Shown: piece after piece, positions 13,950-26,849 of the stretch
How positions within the stretch are numbered: the first letter of the stretch is position 1
How the letters are laid out: each line of letters starts with the position of its first letter
Assembly: GCA_024734555.1 (NCBI GenBank)
Contig: JANPWX010000077.1
Location: 2,721,236 to 2,785,235 of the forward strand
Direction: 5' to 3'
DNA length: 64,000 nt
Source of the DNA: Trochalopteron elliotii
Taxonomy: Eukaryota > Chordata > Aves > Passeriformes > Leiothrichidae
Translations under genes and position numbers: made by a program
The notes under the pieces: generated by a model
The model's input: only the letters and a program-made list of their open reading frames with translations
Told to the model about the DNA's origin: nothing
Database searches by the model: none

Positions 13950-14228
13950 AAGTGTGGTATGCATAGTGACAGGATTAGGGGCAATGGTTTGAAACCGAAA
14001 GACATCAGGTTTAGATTAGATAATAGGAAGAAATTCTTTACTCAGAGGGGAGTAAAGCACCGGAAGAAATTGAGAAGTTGTGGATGCCCCATCCTTAGAA
14101 GTTCAAGGCCAGGTTGGACAGGGCCTTAAGGAAATTGTTCTAGTGACTGGCATCCCTGTCCATGGCAGGAGGATTGTAAATAGATGATCTTTAAGGTCTC
14201 TTTCAAACCATTCTGTGATTCTATGATA
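13950..14228 (+). mobile_element. CR1 LINE 3' end, 5'-truncated
   Basis: This is a clear plus-strand CR1 3' end. Diagnostic stretches include 'gacaggattaggggcaatgg', 'ataggaagaaattctttact', 'gttgtggatgccccatcc' and 'ggccaggttggacagggcc'. The terminal 'ccattctgtgattctatgat' matches the octamer-type CR1 tail. The frame open at 13887-14129 (LDNRKKFFTQRGVKHRKK) is the remains of the C-terminus of the CR1 ORF2 polyprotein (endonuclease and reverse transcriptase). It is a typical 5'-truncated dead copy. It lies head-to-head in position with the oppositely oriented CR1 piece at 13490. Confidence 0.9.
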
Positions 14229-14492
14229 TTTTCATAGAAATAAACTCTAGTGGTGAATAATTTGCTTGAAACAAATTTATGTGCACAGAATATAGAAATA
14301 AGCATTTCAGTAGCACTGATGGCTAAAACTGAAATTGAACTTTATCTAACAGTGTATGATAGCTTGGCAGTGTTCTGTGGCTAAATATTTATTTCAATAC
14401 AAGAATGAGTCTGTAAGAATTCTTTTGTATCTTTACTGCAGGTTTTAATGTATTTCTTCATATAATAGTGCAAAAGTTAGTAACACTCTGGC

Positions 14493-15052
14493 TGTCATGG
14501 TTTGAAAGCAAAATGAGTGAGAGGCTCCAAGTCAGAAATACAATTTAATAGGAAGAAGAAAAAAGGACAAAATAAAATAAATGCAATAATACAAAAAAAC
14601 CCCACTGACAGAGTCAGAATACAACCTGAGCAGGATGATGGAAGCATTCCATCAGGATGATGGCAGTGATCCCGTAGAAAGGTCAGGTAGCTCTGATCCT
14701 CTGGGAATCTAGTGGGTAAGGTCCCCTGTATTGTCCCAAATCCCAGATTATATCCAGGTGAGAATGTTTGGCTCCTCCTCCTGGGTGGAGCATCTCACAA
14801 TGGGATAATGACTCATACAGGGGGTCCTTGATGGCCCATTAAAGTAAGATAACTCCCAGTGGGAGTTATCTATGAGTCATGCAGCAGGCCATTAACAGAA
14901 GACCCATTAGGAAAAGACACCTTAACAGAGGACACCTTAACGGAAGAGGGAGGGGGGAATCTGGAAGAACACTGGTTCAGCAATTGGTTTCAACAGTTCA
15001 TGAAGGTGGTGATAGAATACTTTGTGCATATCTTATACTACGACCCAGGACA
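14493..15052 (-). mobile_element. Solo LTR with perfect 5-bp target duplication
   Basis: The plus-strand termini are TGTCATGGTTTG and ACGACCCAGGACA, i.e. TG...CA with partly inverted ends. The flanks CTGGC (14488-14492) and CTGGC (15053-15057) are identical, a perfect 5-bp target duplication typical of ERVL-type integration. The LTR reads on the minus strand: an ATTAAA-like signal lies near 14547 in minus orientation, upstream of the 'caaaccatgaca' end. No internal viral sequence remains. It contains a strong palindrome, listed separately. Open frames at 14859-15073 are incidental. Confidence 0.9.
14808..14880. repeat. Nested inverted repeats inside the LTR
   Basis: The segment agataactccca (14847-14858) is followed, after one base, by its exact reverse complement (14860-14871). 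Around it, atgactcata (14808-14817) and tatgagtcat (14871-14880) are also exact reverse complements, sharing base 14871 with the first palindrome. This could form a hairpin in RNA or DNA. Its meaning is unknown. Confidence 0.85.
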
Positions 15053-17885
15053 CTGGCATACAAAATAAGGTAAAGTCAAACAATTTAACAGAATTTAATA
15101 ACATGATTTAGTGTACTTTAATTTAAATCACGAATGTACAGTAAATATATGGATCAACACCTTTTACTATTGGACTCTTCATATGTAAAGAATCTGCAAC
15201 TCAAAAAAAAAAAAAAAAACCTACAAAAAACCCCCAGATCTTTGTTCGAAGGAAACATAATTTTTAAACCACTTAAACTATTTTAGAAGATTGATCTTGT
15301 TCTGTGACCTTTCAGCACCATGAAAAAAATGCAGGTTTCTGGCATTTAATTTCTGCTAAATCTCTTCCTACTATCTTAACAGCCAAATACTAAAGTGTGC
15401 ATTCTGAAAATTTTTTGTTTCAATGATGTTTGTTCTCATTTAAAGTGAAATGTATGCACTCAAAGAAGCTTTCTGAAAGCAAAAGATCTGGACAACATTA
15501 AAAATAAAACAAGTATTTTATGAACAATTTTTAATCAAATATTTAATTGAACAAGTATTACTATGCATGATAGCAATCAGATGTAGTTTTAATGTGTACG
15601 TATTTTTGATCTTTGCATATATGGTTGATGACCCTCTGGAAAGCCAATGGAATGCAGACTTGATAAGAAGTTAATCTCATTTGACACACCTGACTGTCAG
15701 TCCACCCTAGTGTTTCTGCATATTAATTATCTATCTGTAAAAGAGAAATAATAATGATATATTTTTAGCTTCTAGGGCATGGAGTACATTAATATTAAAA
15801 TAATTGTTAATACGTTTTTCTCATGTAGAGTGCAGCAATATTAGGAATTTAGATGGAATATATCATATATTTGAAATCTAAGAAGCTGTCATGATTTATG
15901 ATTGTTGAAGGGGTGGTGATATTTATTATTTTCTATTTTTTAGAGGGGGTGCAGTAAAACTTCTGTCACTGATTAATGATATTGAATGAGGTGTAATATC
16001 AATTCTAGATTAAAAGGTGCATAGAAACCTGCCAATATCATGGCTGAACCTACACGCTCTTTGAACATTCACTTCAATAAAGGTCCACTGAAAGAAATAA
16101 TTTTTTAAATAGTACTTTTTGCAAAGCTATCTCAAAATCTAGTTGTGGCAAAAGCAAAACAAAACAAACAAACAAACTAACACCTTTTTATGGAGCTAAG
16201 AATTTAATGATAGCCCAATAAATATGTTAACAGAATGATAAAAATGCAGTAATTACAATAAATCCTGTTACAATAGCACTGTTCTTCACAGTCCTAATAT
16301 AGAAAGTCACAATAATAGTACTTTTCTATTATTATAAAAACTAATATCAGTTGCCAGATTAAGCCAAGGCAAGTTCAGGACAGCCCTGAGTACCTGCACT
16401 GTCAGACCAATACAAAACTCATGTTTTTTTGACTATTAATGGAGAGCTTATTTATTTGTATATAACGATCTATGTGGACCTATTTTTATACCAGTCCTTG
16501 TAAGCTTGTTTACTTCCTCATGTGTCTGGGCAATCACCTATCCAATTTTAATGTGCAGATGCCCATTTCTGCTGATATATTCAACTTTCTTTCTGCAGAA
16601 TTTGCATTTCATGTCTTTATTTATTAATAGTAAAGTCAAGCTTAGATGAAAAAAAAATTGAGAGAAATCTAATTATTTTGAAAGAAAAAGAACTCTAGGG
16701 GAAGTTGAAAGACAGTAACATTTCAGTAATGCAAAGGAATATAAATAATTTTGTTGTTTAGACAATTAATTTTGACAGAACACGTAGACTGTTTTCCCTT
16801 GTGCAAGTCAATAATATTATACCCTTTACAAGAAACTCTTTGCTAGACTTTTTGACACAGACTCTAATGAAGAAAACATCCTGGTATTATTTTAGGAAGA
16901 TATAATCTCTACACAAATTTCCCCAACTTGTCTTCCCCAAGAAGACACCAAAAAATTGACCCTGGAAAAGAGATGTTGTTTCACAGTTAAATCTTTCTCT
17001 TTGTTAATGAGAATCTCATCTATTTTCAACAACTGTAATTCTAAGGTAGTTTTTAATGGAAAAAAAGCTAAAACATTTAAGGAACCTCTTTATTTTGTTA
17101 TAATTGAGTGGCAAGCCATTGCACTGTCAGGTTTATCTGCGTATTACCCCTATATCTGTCTTGGTTGAAACTGAACAAGCTTTGCACATTCTGTTCAAGA
17201 ATGTAGTCCAGGAACAGGCTCATTTGTTTTCTTAGGCAGGTCTCTCTCCATCTATGTATTCTTGTTCTACATAGAATAAATAGAATATGTATTGTTCTAA
17301 ATAAACTTGTTCTACAGTTTATGACCAGCTGAGCACCAGCTGGATGAAGAATGAATCTGTTTCCAAGAGCATGACTGAGAGCTCTAACAAAAAGCTACAG
17401 AATTGGTACTTCTAAACACTTTCCAGTGATATGAAAATTTAATTAAATAACTGGAGCAGAGCCAAGGTCACAGTACCAGATTTCTTTGCACTGCAAACTT
17501 AAAAGGACATTTCACTGGTTTATAGGAAGCCTTAATTCATTACAAAATGAAAATCAAATAAGAGGGGTTCTTCTTTGGCCAGTATTCAAAGTAGACAAAG
17601 TTTGTATAGAATACTGTCTGAGATGGCTTGAATGAGATGGCCTGATGCTTTTTAATGTTTAGGATCTATTTATTGAAAGGTTTAGTTTCTAATTAACGCA
17701 ACAAATATATGCTCATGGCAAAGAACTCAGATCCAAAGATCTATTTGTGCCACCAAAAACTTTAGCTCTCCATCCCCAGATCCTCTTGTTATTCATACTC
17801 TATGAGTGTTAATTTAACCCCAGATGACATACTTAAGCTAAAGAACAGGTTTCCAGTTGAAAAAAATAAAACCAACAATAACAAC

Positions 17886-17886
<1 letters not shown>

Positions 17887-17964
<78 letters not shown>

Positions 17965-17965
17965 A
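17887..17965. repeat. (GAAA)n microsatellite
   Basis: About 20 uninterrupted GAAA units. The two long frames it creates, KKERKKER-type on plus and FLSFFLSF-type on minus, are not genes. The purity suggests recent expansion and probable length polymorphism. Confidence 0.97.
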
Positions 17966-18764
17966 CAAAAAAACCCCAACCAAACAATTCTGTAGGATTC
18001 TTATGACTGGAACTCTACATATTCTTTAGATCTACAAAATCCTCCAGTGCCATCCTGGCACCCTTAAACAACACACTTTGTCATATGAGATACATGCTTA
18101 ATTTTCTGCTATGAAAACAACACTTGTGTTTGCTTAGTACTATTATTTCAGACATTCTGCACTGAAAGAAACCCATAAGATATTATAATCTTAGAGCTGG
18201 AGCACACCACAGTAATATGGACGTGGCCTGTTTCCTCCAGAAAAAGATACTGGCCCTGAAGAAATAGCCAGTAGAGTTCATCCACCTGGAAGTGTAATTC
18301 AAGTTTCTAATTTAATTTAAGAAAGAAGTGGGACCAATTAGCAGACATTCAAATGAGGAAAGAAGTGCAGGTATCCTTTAATGCAAAAGTATGTTACTGA
18401 CACTAATTTCAATATCTTAAATGGTCAAATATTTGCGGAAATATTTACAGAACAAGCCACCAAATGATCAAACCCATTTCGGGGATAATGTTGCAGATTC
18501 TTTGATGGATGTTTGTGTTTATAGAGTGATTCCCATGTGACTTGGCTGCCACTGTTAGTAAATCAAATAATTTCTTTCAGAAATAACATCAAAAACATTC
18601 AGGTCTTCTTAAGCTTAATTGAATGTGCAGCCTCTTATTTATTAATTTATTCCTTGATATTTTTCTTATTTTTAAAGGTCTCATTGATTTGAATTAAACT
18701 GTCCCCAGGCTCAGTTTGAGAAACTTTATTCCTTCATTCTGTCTTTCAAATTTTGTATGCTTGG

Positions 18765-18925
18765 TTGGTTGGTTTTTGTTTGTTTTGTTTGTTTGCTTGG
18801 TGTTGGTAGTGGTGGTGTTTTTTTTTGTTTTTGATTTGTTTGTTTGTTTGGATTTTTTTAGGTTTGGTTGGTTTTTCTTCCTCTTTTCATTGGCAGCATG
18901 TTTGCTTCAGCTTTTTTTTTTTTTT
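18765..18925. repeat. GT/T-rich low-complexity tract
   Basis: Runs of ttggttgg, gtttgttt and long T homopolymers, interrupted by short normal sequence. It has the same composition as the tracts at 13372-13488 and 28826-29063. It produces hydrophobic pseudo-proteins in the plus frames. Confidence 0.8.
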
Positions 18926-21900
18926 TCCCCTAAGGTTTCACAGTTCCACTCACACATCCCTTCCTATTAATGATGGTGAAACTATAATGCCAATTAAAGG
19001 ATTACTCAGTTTAAAGAATATGAACTCCTGGTCATTCAAATTAATGTGATTCTTCTCAAATTTTTTAAATATAAAATTAATTTTAATTTACTTAGAGCTT
19101 TTTATTTGTTACCTTCTGCTCTGAATGTGGACTACTCCTTCAAACAAAATATCCTCTCTCATTTTAATATGCCAGAAAAAGACTAGGAAAATGCTAGACA
19201 TTCCAAATTTCTGTATTGTACTTTTTACAATGACAGCATCTTAAAGTACAAGGGGTCATGATTTACCTTCTCATTTTTTTATTCTTTTTTTTAGTTTTCC
19301 AGATGCAAGAGAATATAACCAAAACTATAAAGAAACAATATAAGCTTTTGTTATATTCTGCTTTTTCTTTCTTTTTCTACTTTAACATTGTTTTATTAAT
19401 ATTTACATATTTGGTACAAAAGTGCTGCCTTGATTTTAGAAAGCATTATGCTTTTGTAACCAAATATTATGAGTTTTTTTGTTTGTTTGCTTGCTTATTT
19501 ATTTTTATGTTGCATAAACAGATGTAAGAATATTGATCTGTGTGTTTATGTTTAATACTTTAGGAGGAATGTTTGAGAAGTTCACAAAATCAGACCTTAA
19601 CAACGAAAGAAAATGGTATTACTTTTGCAGTTTCATTCCTCTATACAGTGTCATTTATTTAGGTTTATCAGCAGTTTGTAACAGCTGCCCTTGCACTTGT
19701 AAATAGGACATAAAGTGACTCAGACCACATGTAGGAGATTGTAATCCATCACTGTCCCTGCTCTATCTGTTCTGCTGTTGGAGAGATTAATTTTCCAGTA
19801 TTATGATTCTAAGAGCTTTCACAAGTACTATACTAATTTTTGAAAGAAAACCAGTAGTGTAATACTGAACTACAACTCCAACACAGGAGTGAGGTTGAGT
19901 ATGAGTTCTTGCTTGCTAGAAAGCTGAAATAGACTTTAATTACAATCATTCATGTATGTTGATATTCTTACATAAGGGCTAGTCCATAAATCAAAATAGT
20001 CAATGAAATACATGCTTATCCTCTTTATCTAACACCATAGCAATGTCCATATTATGCAACTATTAATTAGAAGGCACAAATATGTGAGTATTTGTAGAAG
20101 GGAGGTTTTGGTAAAGCAGCTAGAGACAAACTTCAAATATTATTAGTCAGTTTTTTAGTCCTACAGTTTCCTAGACAAAGCATCAGAAACACTGAAAAAG
20201 TAACTGATTTGATTGATTTATTTAGAAAGACTAGTTTTAAAATATGCTAATATAATGTGTCTGTGAAGAGAAGTGTGTTGTGGTTTAACATTGACTAAAT
20301 TAAAAAATATAGTTTCCTCAATCATCTTTCTTTTTCAGAGACTACACTTTTAAAGCATCTATCTCTACTTGCTTGTGAAGATAGGTACTTCATATTTAAA
20401 GAATTATTTTTTAGATGGTTGCAGATAATCTTCCTGCTCTGTGTCAATATCAGTATTCATGGAGTAAATAGAACAACTCATGATGTGTAAACACATGATT
20501 GTAAAGCACAGTAAAAAAAAAACAAAACAGTGGTAGAGATTTGCTCTCATTCTTGAACTCATCTTTTTGTACTCAGATTTTGTAATAGAACTTCAAGTAC
20601 TTGATTTTCATGATCTGAAAAGCACTTATAGTGAAGAAAGCTTAGGTGATGGTCAAGGTTTGGAAGTTGTCTAAAACCTGAACATGGAGTGCACAGAGAT
20701 ATCCCATGTCCTTCAAGAGGTTGTGTTTGAAATGGATTAAATGTTGTAGCTACAAATCCAAGATTCCTTAGCACCTTTGCATTTGTCAACATCCTTCTAA
20801 GCAGCAGAAATCACATTTTCATTGTGCAAGTAGAATAGAAACCTAAGTCCCAATTTAAAGTTATCTAAATTTGGATATGTGTAAAACTTTACCAAATGAT
20901 TAAAACACCAAGGAAGTTAAACCATAATTAAACTGTCGTCAAACTGTCAAAACTGATAAATAAGTTTCATTAAAAAAAAAATTATACCATTTTGTGGTAA
21001 ATTAATACTGTATTTGAAGGTAATGAAAACTGACAGGGAAGAAAACAAACAATGCAAATGTTAAAAAGTGACTTGAAATTCACATCTTTCTTTTCTATCC
21101 ATAGGACGAAAAACTTAATTTTTATACTGAACTTTACTTAATTCAAGACACATGTCTCTCCACACTGGCTACTACATTGCCTAAGTCATATTTCATTTGT
21201 ACTTCAAAAGAACTTTCATTGTCTTCTTTTTCCTAGTCTGATTTTTGAAGAATTTCACAAGTATAATAACCACACAGCATCAGCAATTCAACAGGAAAAG
21301 GGCTGAGGTTTACAAGGATTTTTTATTTTTATTATTTTTAAATCTTCCAGATCCTGTCACAGTAGAAATACTTAGATGCTGGGAATTTTAGACTGTGGCC
21401 CTACTTTGGAATCCATTACAGATTGAATTTTTCTATAAAACCCATCCACAGTAGTGTTCTAAAAATCTGATTCTAAGCATTAACAATCTACCCTTATTTA
21501 AAAAAGAGGTAGTAACAAAATTCATACTTTGTTTCTAATTACTCATATTGCAGAAACAATTAATCAAACAACACGCCAGTGTAAGAAATTAATGTCCTTC
21601 TGAGTAAAAAGAAAACTATGAAAAAAAAGAAAGATATTTCGACTTTACGCTGTAATGGGTTTTACTATCCCAACCATTTCTTTACTACCAGTCAAAAAAC
21701 TCATTTTGTCTTCAATGTTTCAAAGTGATAAATCGGTTTGTCAGTAGCTATAATATCTTTTTCCCCATGACATTATTTTCCCATTGCATTAATTAATAGT
21801 TTTCAATTATGTCATGTTTTGTACTTTAAAACATGCAAATTCATCGGGCATATCCACTTTATATAACATTCCCAGACTCGTAAAGCCTCTACTAATCTGC

Positions 21901-22095
21901 CTCATTTATTAATAATAATAGGAAACAGATCAGTTCTACCTCAGATCTCAGTTGCCTGTGAGAACTGAGAACATTAGGAACATTCACAACAGGCATATGC
22001 TGTAATCCATCTGCCACAAGCTTATGCTGTCAGTGCTAGATGAGAGGGATGTGACACATTGTATCAACTTCCAACAATTTCTCAGTCACTGTGAT

Positions 22096-22140
22096 GATAA
22101 TAATAATAATAATAAATAAAAAATAATAATAAAAAAAAAG
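22096..22140. repeat. (AAT)n imperfect microsatellite
   Basis: Repeated aat and aataa units run into an A9 stretch. Confidence 0.9.
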
Positions 22141-23818
22141 TGGAGTGGATTTCCTCTTCTAGATACATTCACCACCTTAAAAATGCAGCATCATCTGTTT
22201 TGCATGATTTCACTTGCAGAGTTAATATTACCTTGGAAAAAAAATAGTGTAAAAATGTAATTTCTCTTCTGATTTTTCGCAATTTTTAATTGCTTTGTGT
22301 ACTCCTGTATTTGAAATAACAAAGTTGAAAATTCATGCTTCTCCGATTTACCTAAACTAATATATACTATTAGCAAAATGTGATGTGAAGACTTTCATGG
22401 TTAAATTTATATACTGTGGAAAAGGTCTTCCAAATTATGTGTCCTGAGACAAGCTGTATGCCAGTGAAATTTTCTAAAACTTTTAAATCTATCTTTTAGG
22501 ATAAGAGCCTGCAAACAAACAAATAAACAAATCTACAGTATTAACCCTCCTTATATTGCATTAAAGTACAAATACAATACACACAGCACAGCTATCTGTG
22601 TGTGAATTTGTGTGTGTTTGTGTGCACATGAAAGCATGTCAATATCAATAGTATCTGAAAAGTATTTTTTCTCAGGTGGTAATTACCTGGTGGATAGCAC
22701 GGAACTTATTTTTATAATTTGAACTTATTGCCATATTCAAGCAAAAAAAAAAGTGCTAAATCATAATTAATTTAATTTTTAGATTTTAAAATGGACTGTA
22801 TGTAATTCTAATTAAATGGAAACTCATAAAAAATACTTCAGCAAGCAGTATACAACACACAAGCACACTGAGCAGTTGATATACATCTGTTTGTGTGCTT
22901 AACTTTCGGCTTCTGGGACAAAAAGGTCAGATCACGTAGTAATAGGAGTACAGTTTTGGTGTAAGAGGAAATAGTCAATTCACACATTGAAGTTTTATGG
23001 GTTTTTTTATATAAATAGCAGATAGCCAGTTACTTGCATTTCGTTATCTTCCTTTGAATTTTCTGTTCATAATATGGACTCCATCTCCCTTCATTGTTTT
23101 TATTTCTTTCAAATATTAGAATTTTTTTTAGTCCACTGGTGTGATCTGATGTAAAGAACATCTATATTTTTTTTTCTACATAGTGTCATAATCCTTTGCA
23201 GTTTATTTGTAGAACTATAAAGCCTTACCAGCTTCAAAGCTAAAAAGATATAATTTCAAGTGACATTTGACTTTTTAATTGATCTTTTACCAAGTCATGA
23301 AAAATATTAATGTAAGGGTCAAATCCTCAGATAAGACTGAGGTTCAAATTTGTTGTCTCTTATTTTTCATCCCTTCACAACACATTTCGAGTGTGATGGT
23401 GATGCTTTTGATGTGACATGTCCTGGTAGAAGTGTTAGAAAATAAAGGTCCCCTTTCATCTATAAAACTGAATTTATGTATTTTTTTTCCATTGTGAAAC
23501 TGGCACTTGTGAAGAGTATGACAGTGGTACTAATTTAATTAATATTATATTTTGTATTTCCCACTTTAGATATTTCATTTGCATTTGTCTTTTGACAATT
23601 ACAATTGGAGATTTCTCATGTTTAGCTCATAAGCATGCAAAAAAAAAAAAAAAAAAAAGAAAAATATCAGAAAAGTAGGCCATTTTTAAGCCCATGCATA
23701 AAAAAGAATAAAACTATCATGGAGATAAAGAAAAAATGAAATAAACTGCATCCTTCTTATGTGTTGCACATGCACACAACTGGGATTATGATGTGCGTAC
23801 AATACCTGACCTGCCTGA

Positions 23819-23880
23819 TATTCTTAGATATACTTTAATATATATTTTATACTTAGGCATTCTTAGGTATATTTTAATAA
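23819..23880. repeat. Imperfect 39-bp-period duplication in TA-rich DNA
   Basis: The word attcttagatatactttaat near 23819 recurs as attcttaggtatattttaat near 23858, with two differences. It is a small local duplication. Confidence 0.6.
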
Positions 23881-24794
23881 ATTTAATATTTTCTATAAAT
23901 ATTTTAGTCATTTTTTTGAGATTTAAAAATAATCTCATTTATTTTAAACTTTGGTATTCCAAAAGGAATTTTAATTTTAAAGTTTTTGATGGGGGTGGGG
24001 CGCAGGCAGTGTGTGGCCATTGGGCTTTCATCCCACTCCTCTATAAAATGACTTCTTGTTTCAAAAAGGTCCAAATCAGTGAGCCAGTCACAGTAATTGA
24101 TTCAAATTTGCTTCAGTTAGAAATAAGTATGCTACAATTGGGCCCTTATGACTTGAACTAAATAATCAAATTTCTTTTACCTCTTTCATACGTGTTCTTC
24201 CCATTTCCACAAATACCTGAAAAGCACTATCATCATCTTGTGAATTTGTTCTTAATATTTATACTGCTAAGTGTTAAAAAACTGGGCTTACTCACCAAAG
24301 CAAACACCTAACATCATGACTAATGCCTTCTCACTGCTTCTTTGTATTTTGAATGAGACTTCTTATATCATTATCTTCTTATCTGCAGTATCTTTATCTT
24401 TATATTTATATTTACCTTGTGAAATGTCTGGGGAATAAGTTCACCTTTTTATTCAGTGTTTGTAATGCTCAAGGGAGACTTAGACTGTGACAAGGGCCCC
24501 TAGGCAACACAGTTATATAAAAGGCAATGCAGGAAAGGGAGGATATTTCAATATGGCACATCTAAGAAAATAGAAATTCTACAAAATAATAGAGGAGACA
24601 TCATTACCTATAAAATTGTGAACTCTTCAGAGAATAGAACAGTTCAGATCAAATATAAGTACTGCACTCCATAGATGTAGACAGAACTTTGTGTCACCAT
24701 AAATGAGTCTCACACTGTGGGTTTGCCTTTCTATTAGAGGTGTATATACATGAGTATTGGTGAAATTTATATTTTGCCTAAATCTTAATTGTGA

Positions 24795-25110
24795 TGGTTG
24801 ACCCCAGCAGACAGGTAAGTCCTCACACGATTGCTCGGTCACTCTCCCCAGTTTATTGCTGAGCATGATGTTATGTGCTGTGAGATATTTTTGTTCAGCT
24901 GGGGTCAGCTGGCCCAGCTCTGTTCCTGCCCAGCTTCTTGCCCACCCTCAGCCCACTTTTTAGGGGCAGGGTGAGACCTTAACCATGTGCAGGCACTGTT
25001 CAACAGTAGCTAAAACTTTGGTAAGCTATCAACACTGATCTGGTCATAGATCTAAAACAGCCATATTGTCTGTCATGAAGAAAATAAATTCCATCAGAGC
25101 AAAATCCAGT
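24795..25110 (-). mobile_element. Degraded ERVL LTR fragment
   Basis: Minus-strand reading gives the common avian ERVL LTR text. It includes 'gctgttttagatctatgacc', 'agtgttgatagc', 'gggctgagggtgggcaagaa', 'cagctgaccccagctgaac' and 'catgctcagcaataaactgg'; the last includes an AATAAA signal. The family 3' end and 5' terminus are not recognisable. It is a partial copy with no target duplication visible. The minus open frame at 24627-24866 is incidental. Confidence 0.75.
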
Positions 25111-26817
25111 GCAATACTGGACTTAAATTTTCCCATTTTTAAAAAATATGATTGTTGAAAAGCTACATTTAATCACTATCCTAAATATTCTGTCCTTTTT
25201 TAATTTCACCAAAGAGTCAACAAATCAAGTATATGTTTTATGGTCATATTTATTAAGTACATATATATATATTACAACAATTTTGTAAAGAGTGTTTTAT
25301 TTAATTTTTTAAAATTATTTTATCTAACATTCTCTTGTTGTTCATTAATTTCATGGCTGAAGTGAAATTACTGGGGGGAAATTATCTTTAGACTATCGAG
25401 AAACTGTGATCAATAATTATTTTGGGATTGTTTTGTGCACATGATGCTTTCTCATAGATATTTAGTTAATGGATCTGCTCTTCTGTGCATCCTTTTATTT
25501 ATTCTGAGCATGCAACAGGTTTCAAACAGTAATTATTTTTTGGGGAAACACTTCCAGATAAAGAGCAAACACTGGTACCATTCTGTTGTGTTTTGCTAGA
25601 AAGATAAGGAAATAAAGTAAATTAATATAAAGCAAAATACATCCAGTTACATATTTCCTTTTCTCACTATTTAAAAAATAGGAAATTTTATTCAAATACA
25701 GATACATTTTTTAATAGGTTTTTTGGACGATTTCCATATATTTTGTTTCAGAAAATGTCAGGTTTATGTTGTCATTCACATATATGAAACCCCACCTGTT
25801 TGAGAAAATTCAAGATATGATGACAGAAGTTTTGTAATATCAGCCTGAAGTATGTGTATGCCAAAGCATCCAGCAAAAAGAAAACTGTTTAATACACCTC
25901 ATAAGTGAAAGCCCAAGTTTAGTCTCTTACAAAGGTACTTAATACCAGGATAAGAAACCATCTGGATGTAATAAATGCTTCAGTTAAAGCTACAAAATAG
26001 TAAATAATACAGAGAACGATACGTAGAGGACATGTGGTGAGAGATCACTGAGGAGAAGCTTTAGTTACACTTCAGTTGAGTCCAACAATTGCACAGCAAA
26101 TGATTCCTGGCCTTTGTTACAGCAAATAGACTGGACTCCTTTATTTATCCTAGAATGTAAATAGAGAAGTCCATTGGACAGATGGAAATCCTGCAGCATT
26201 TGAAAGACTGGAAAATTCTATAGGGCTTCTAGTGATATACCTGATAATATTAATGGGGCTGGCACTGAGATACAAAATAGCCTAAGTGAAAGAAATTCTA
26301 ACTGTTCTTGGTACCTTAGACAACAATAAGGTTGAAAGTATTTGTAGATACATCCAGTACTATGAGCAAAAAAATTTAGAAAGAAATCCATATACCACTT
26401 TTGTGTCTGCAGGACACAGCCAATGCAGTAGATATGTAAGAACAGCATGGGTCATCTTACTCACTGTTTGCAAAGGATCACTTTTAGCATGTCACAGTTA
26501 TGAGGTGTCAGGGAATATCACAACAGTATTACTTCATATGTTACTGGAGCTGTTTCCCTCTTTTTATCGTTTCACTTCATGAATTTCCAAAAGTATGCTT
26601 TTTACTATTTAGATTGTCACAGTTCAAAACCTCGGTAGTTAAAACAAAGTAAAAAGGGTAAAAAGGGCTTTGAGAGGTACCACAACCTCTCTGTTCAGAG
26701 ATTATTCATTGATGCAAGCTCACACAAATTTCTGAGCATACTCATTTAGAATTTTTAGGCTCCGGAGAATCAAGTTTCATCCCTAAAATTTCATTTATTT
26801 CTAAAAGTAAAATAACC

Positions 26818-26849
<32 letters not shown>

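Larger units (their letters stand above)
15058..24794. other. Large AT-rich interval without recognisable genes
   Basis: Nearly 10 kb has no LINE or LTR that I can identify. It holds only microsatellites and homopolymers: poly-A near 15205 and 23638-23658, a GAAA array at 17887-17965, AAT-rich sequence at 22096-22140 and a TG-rich patch at 22590-22630. Open frames are short and composition-driven. A weakly GC-richer patch at 18180-18300 might be an old repeat, but I cannot name it. Confidence 0.5.

Noticed and set aside
17789..18029. Open frames on both strands (Lys/Glu/Arg-rich and Phe/Leu/Ser-rich)
   Set aside because: Produced entirely by the GAAA microsatellite.
18180..18300. Possible old CR1 fragment
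   Set aside because: Only a vague compositional resemblance, with no diagnostic block in order.
20559..20792. 77-codon minus-strand frame with protein-like composition
   Set aside because: No family recognised, no splice signals, and length expected by chance.
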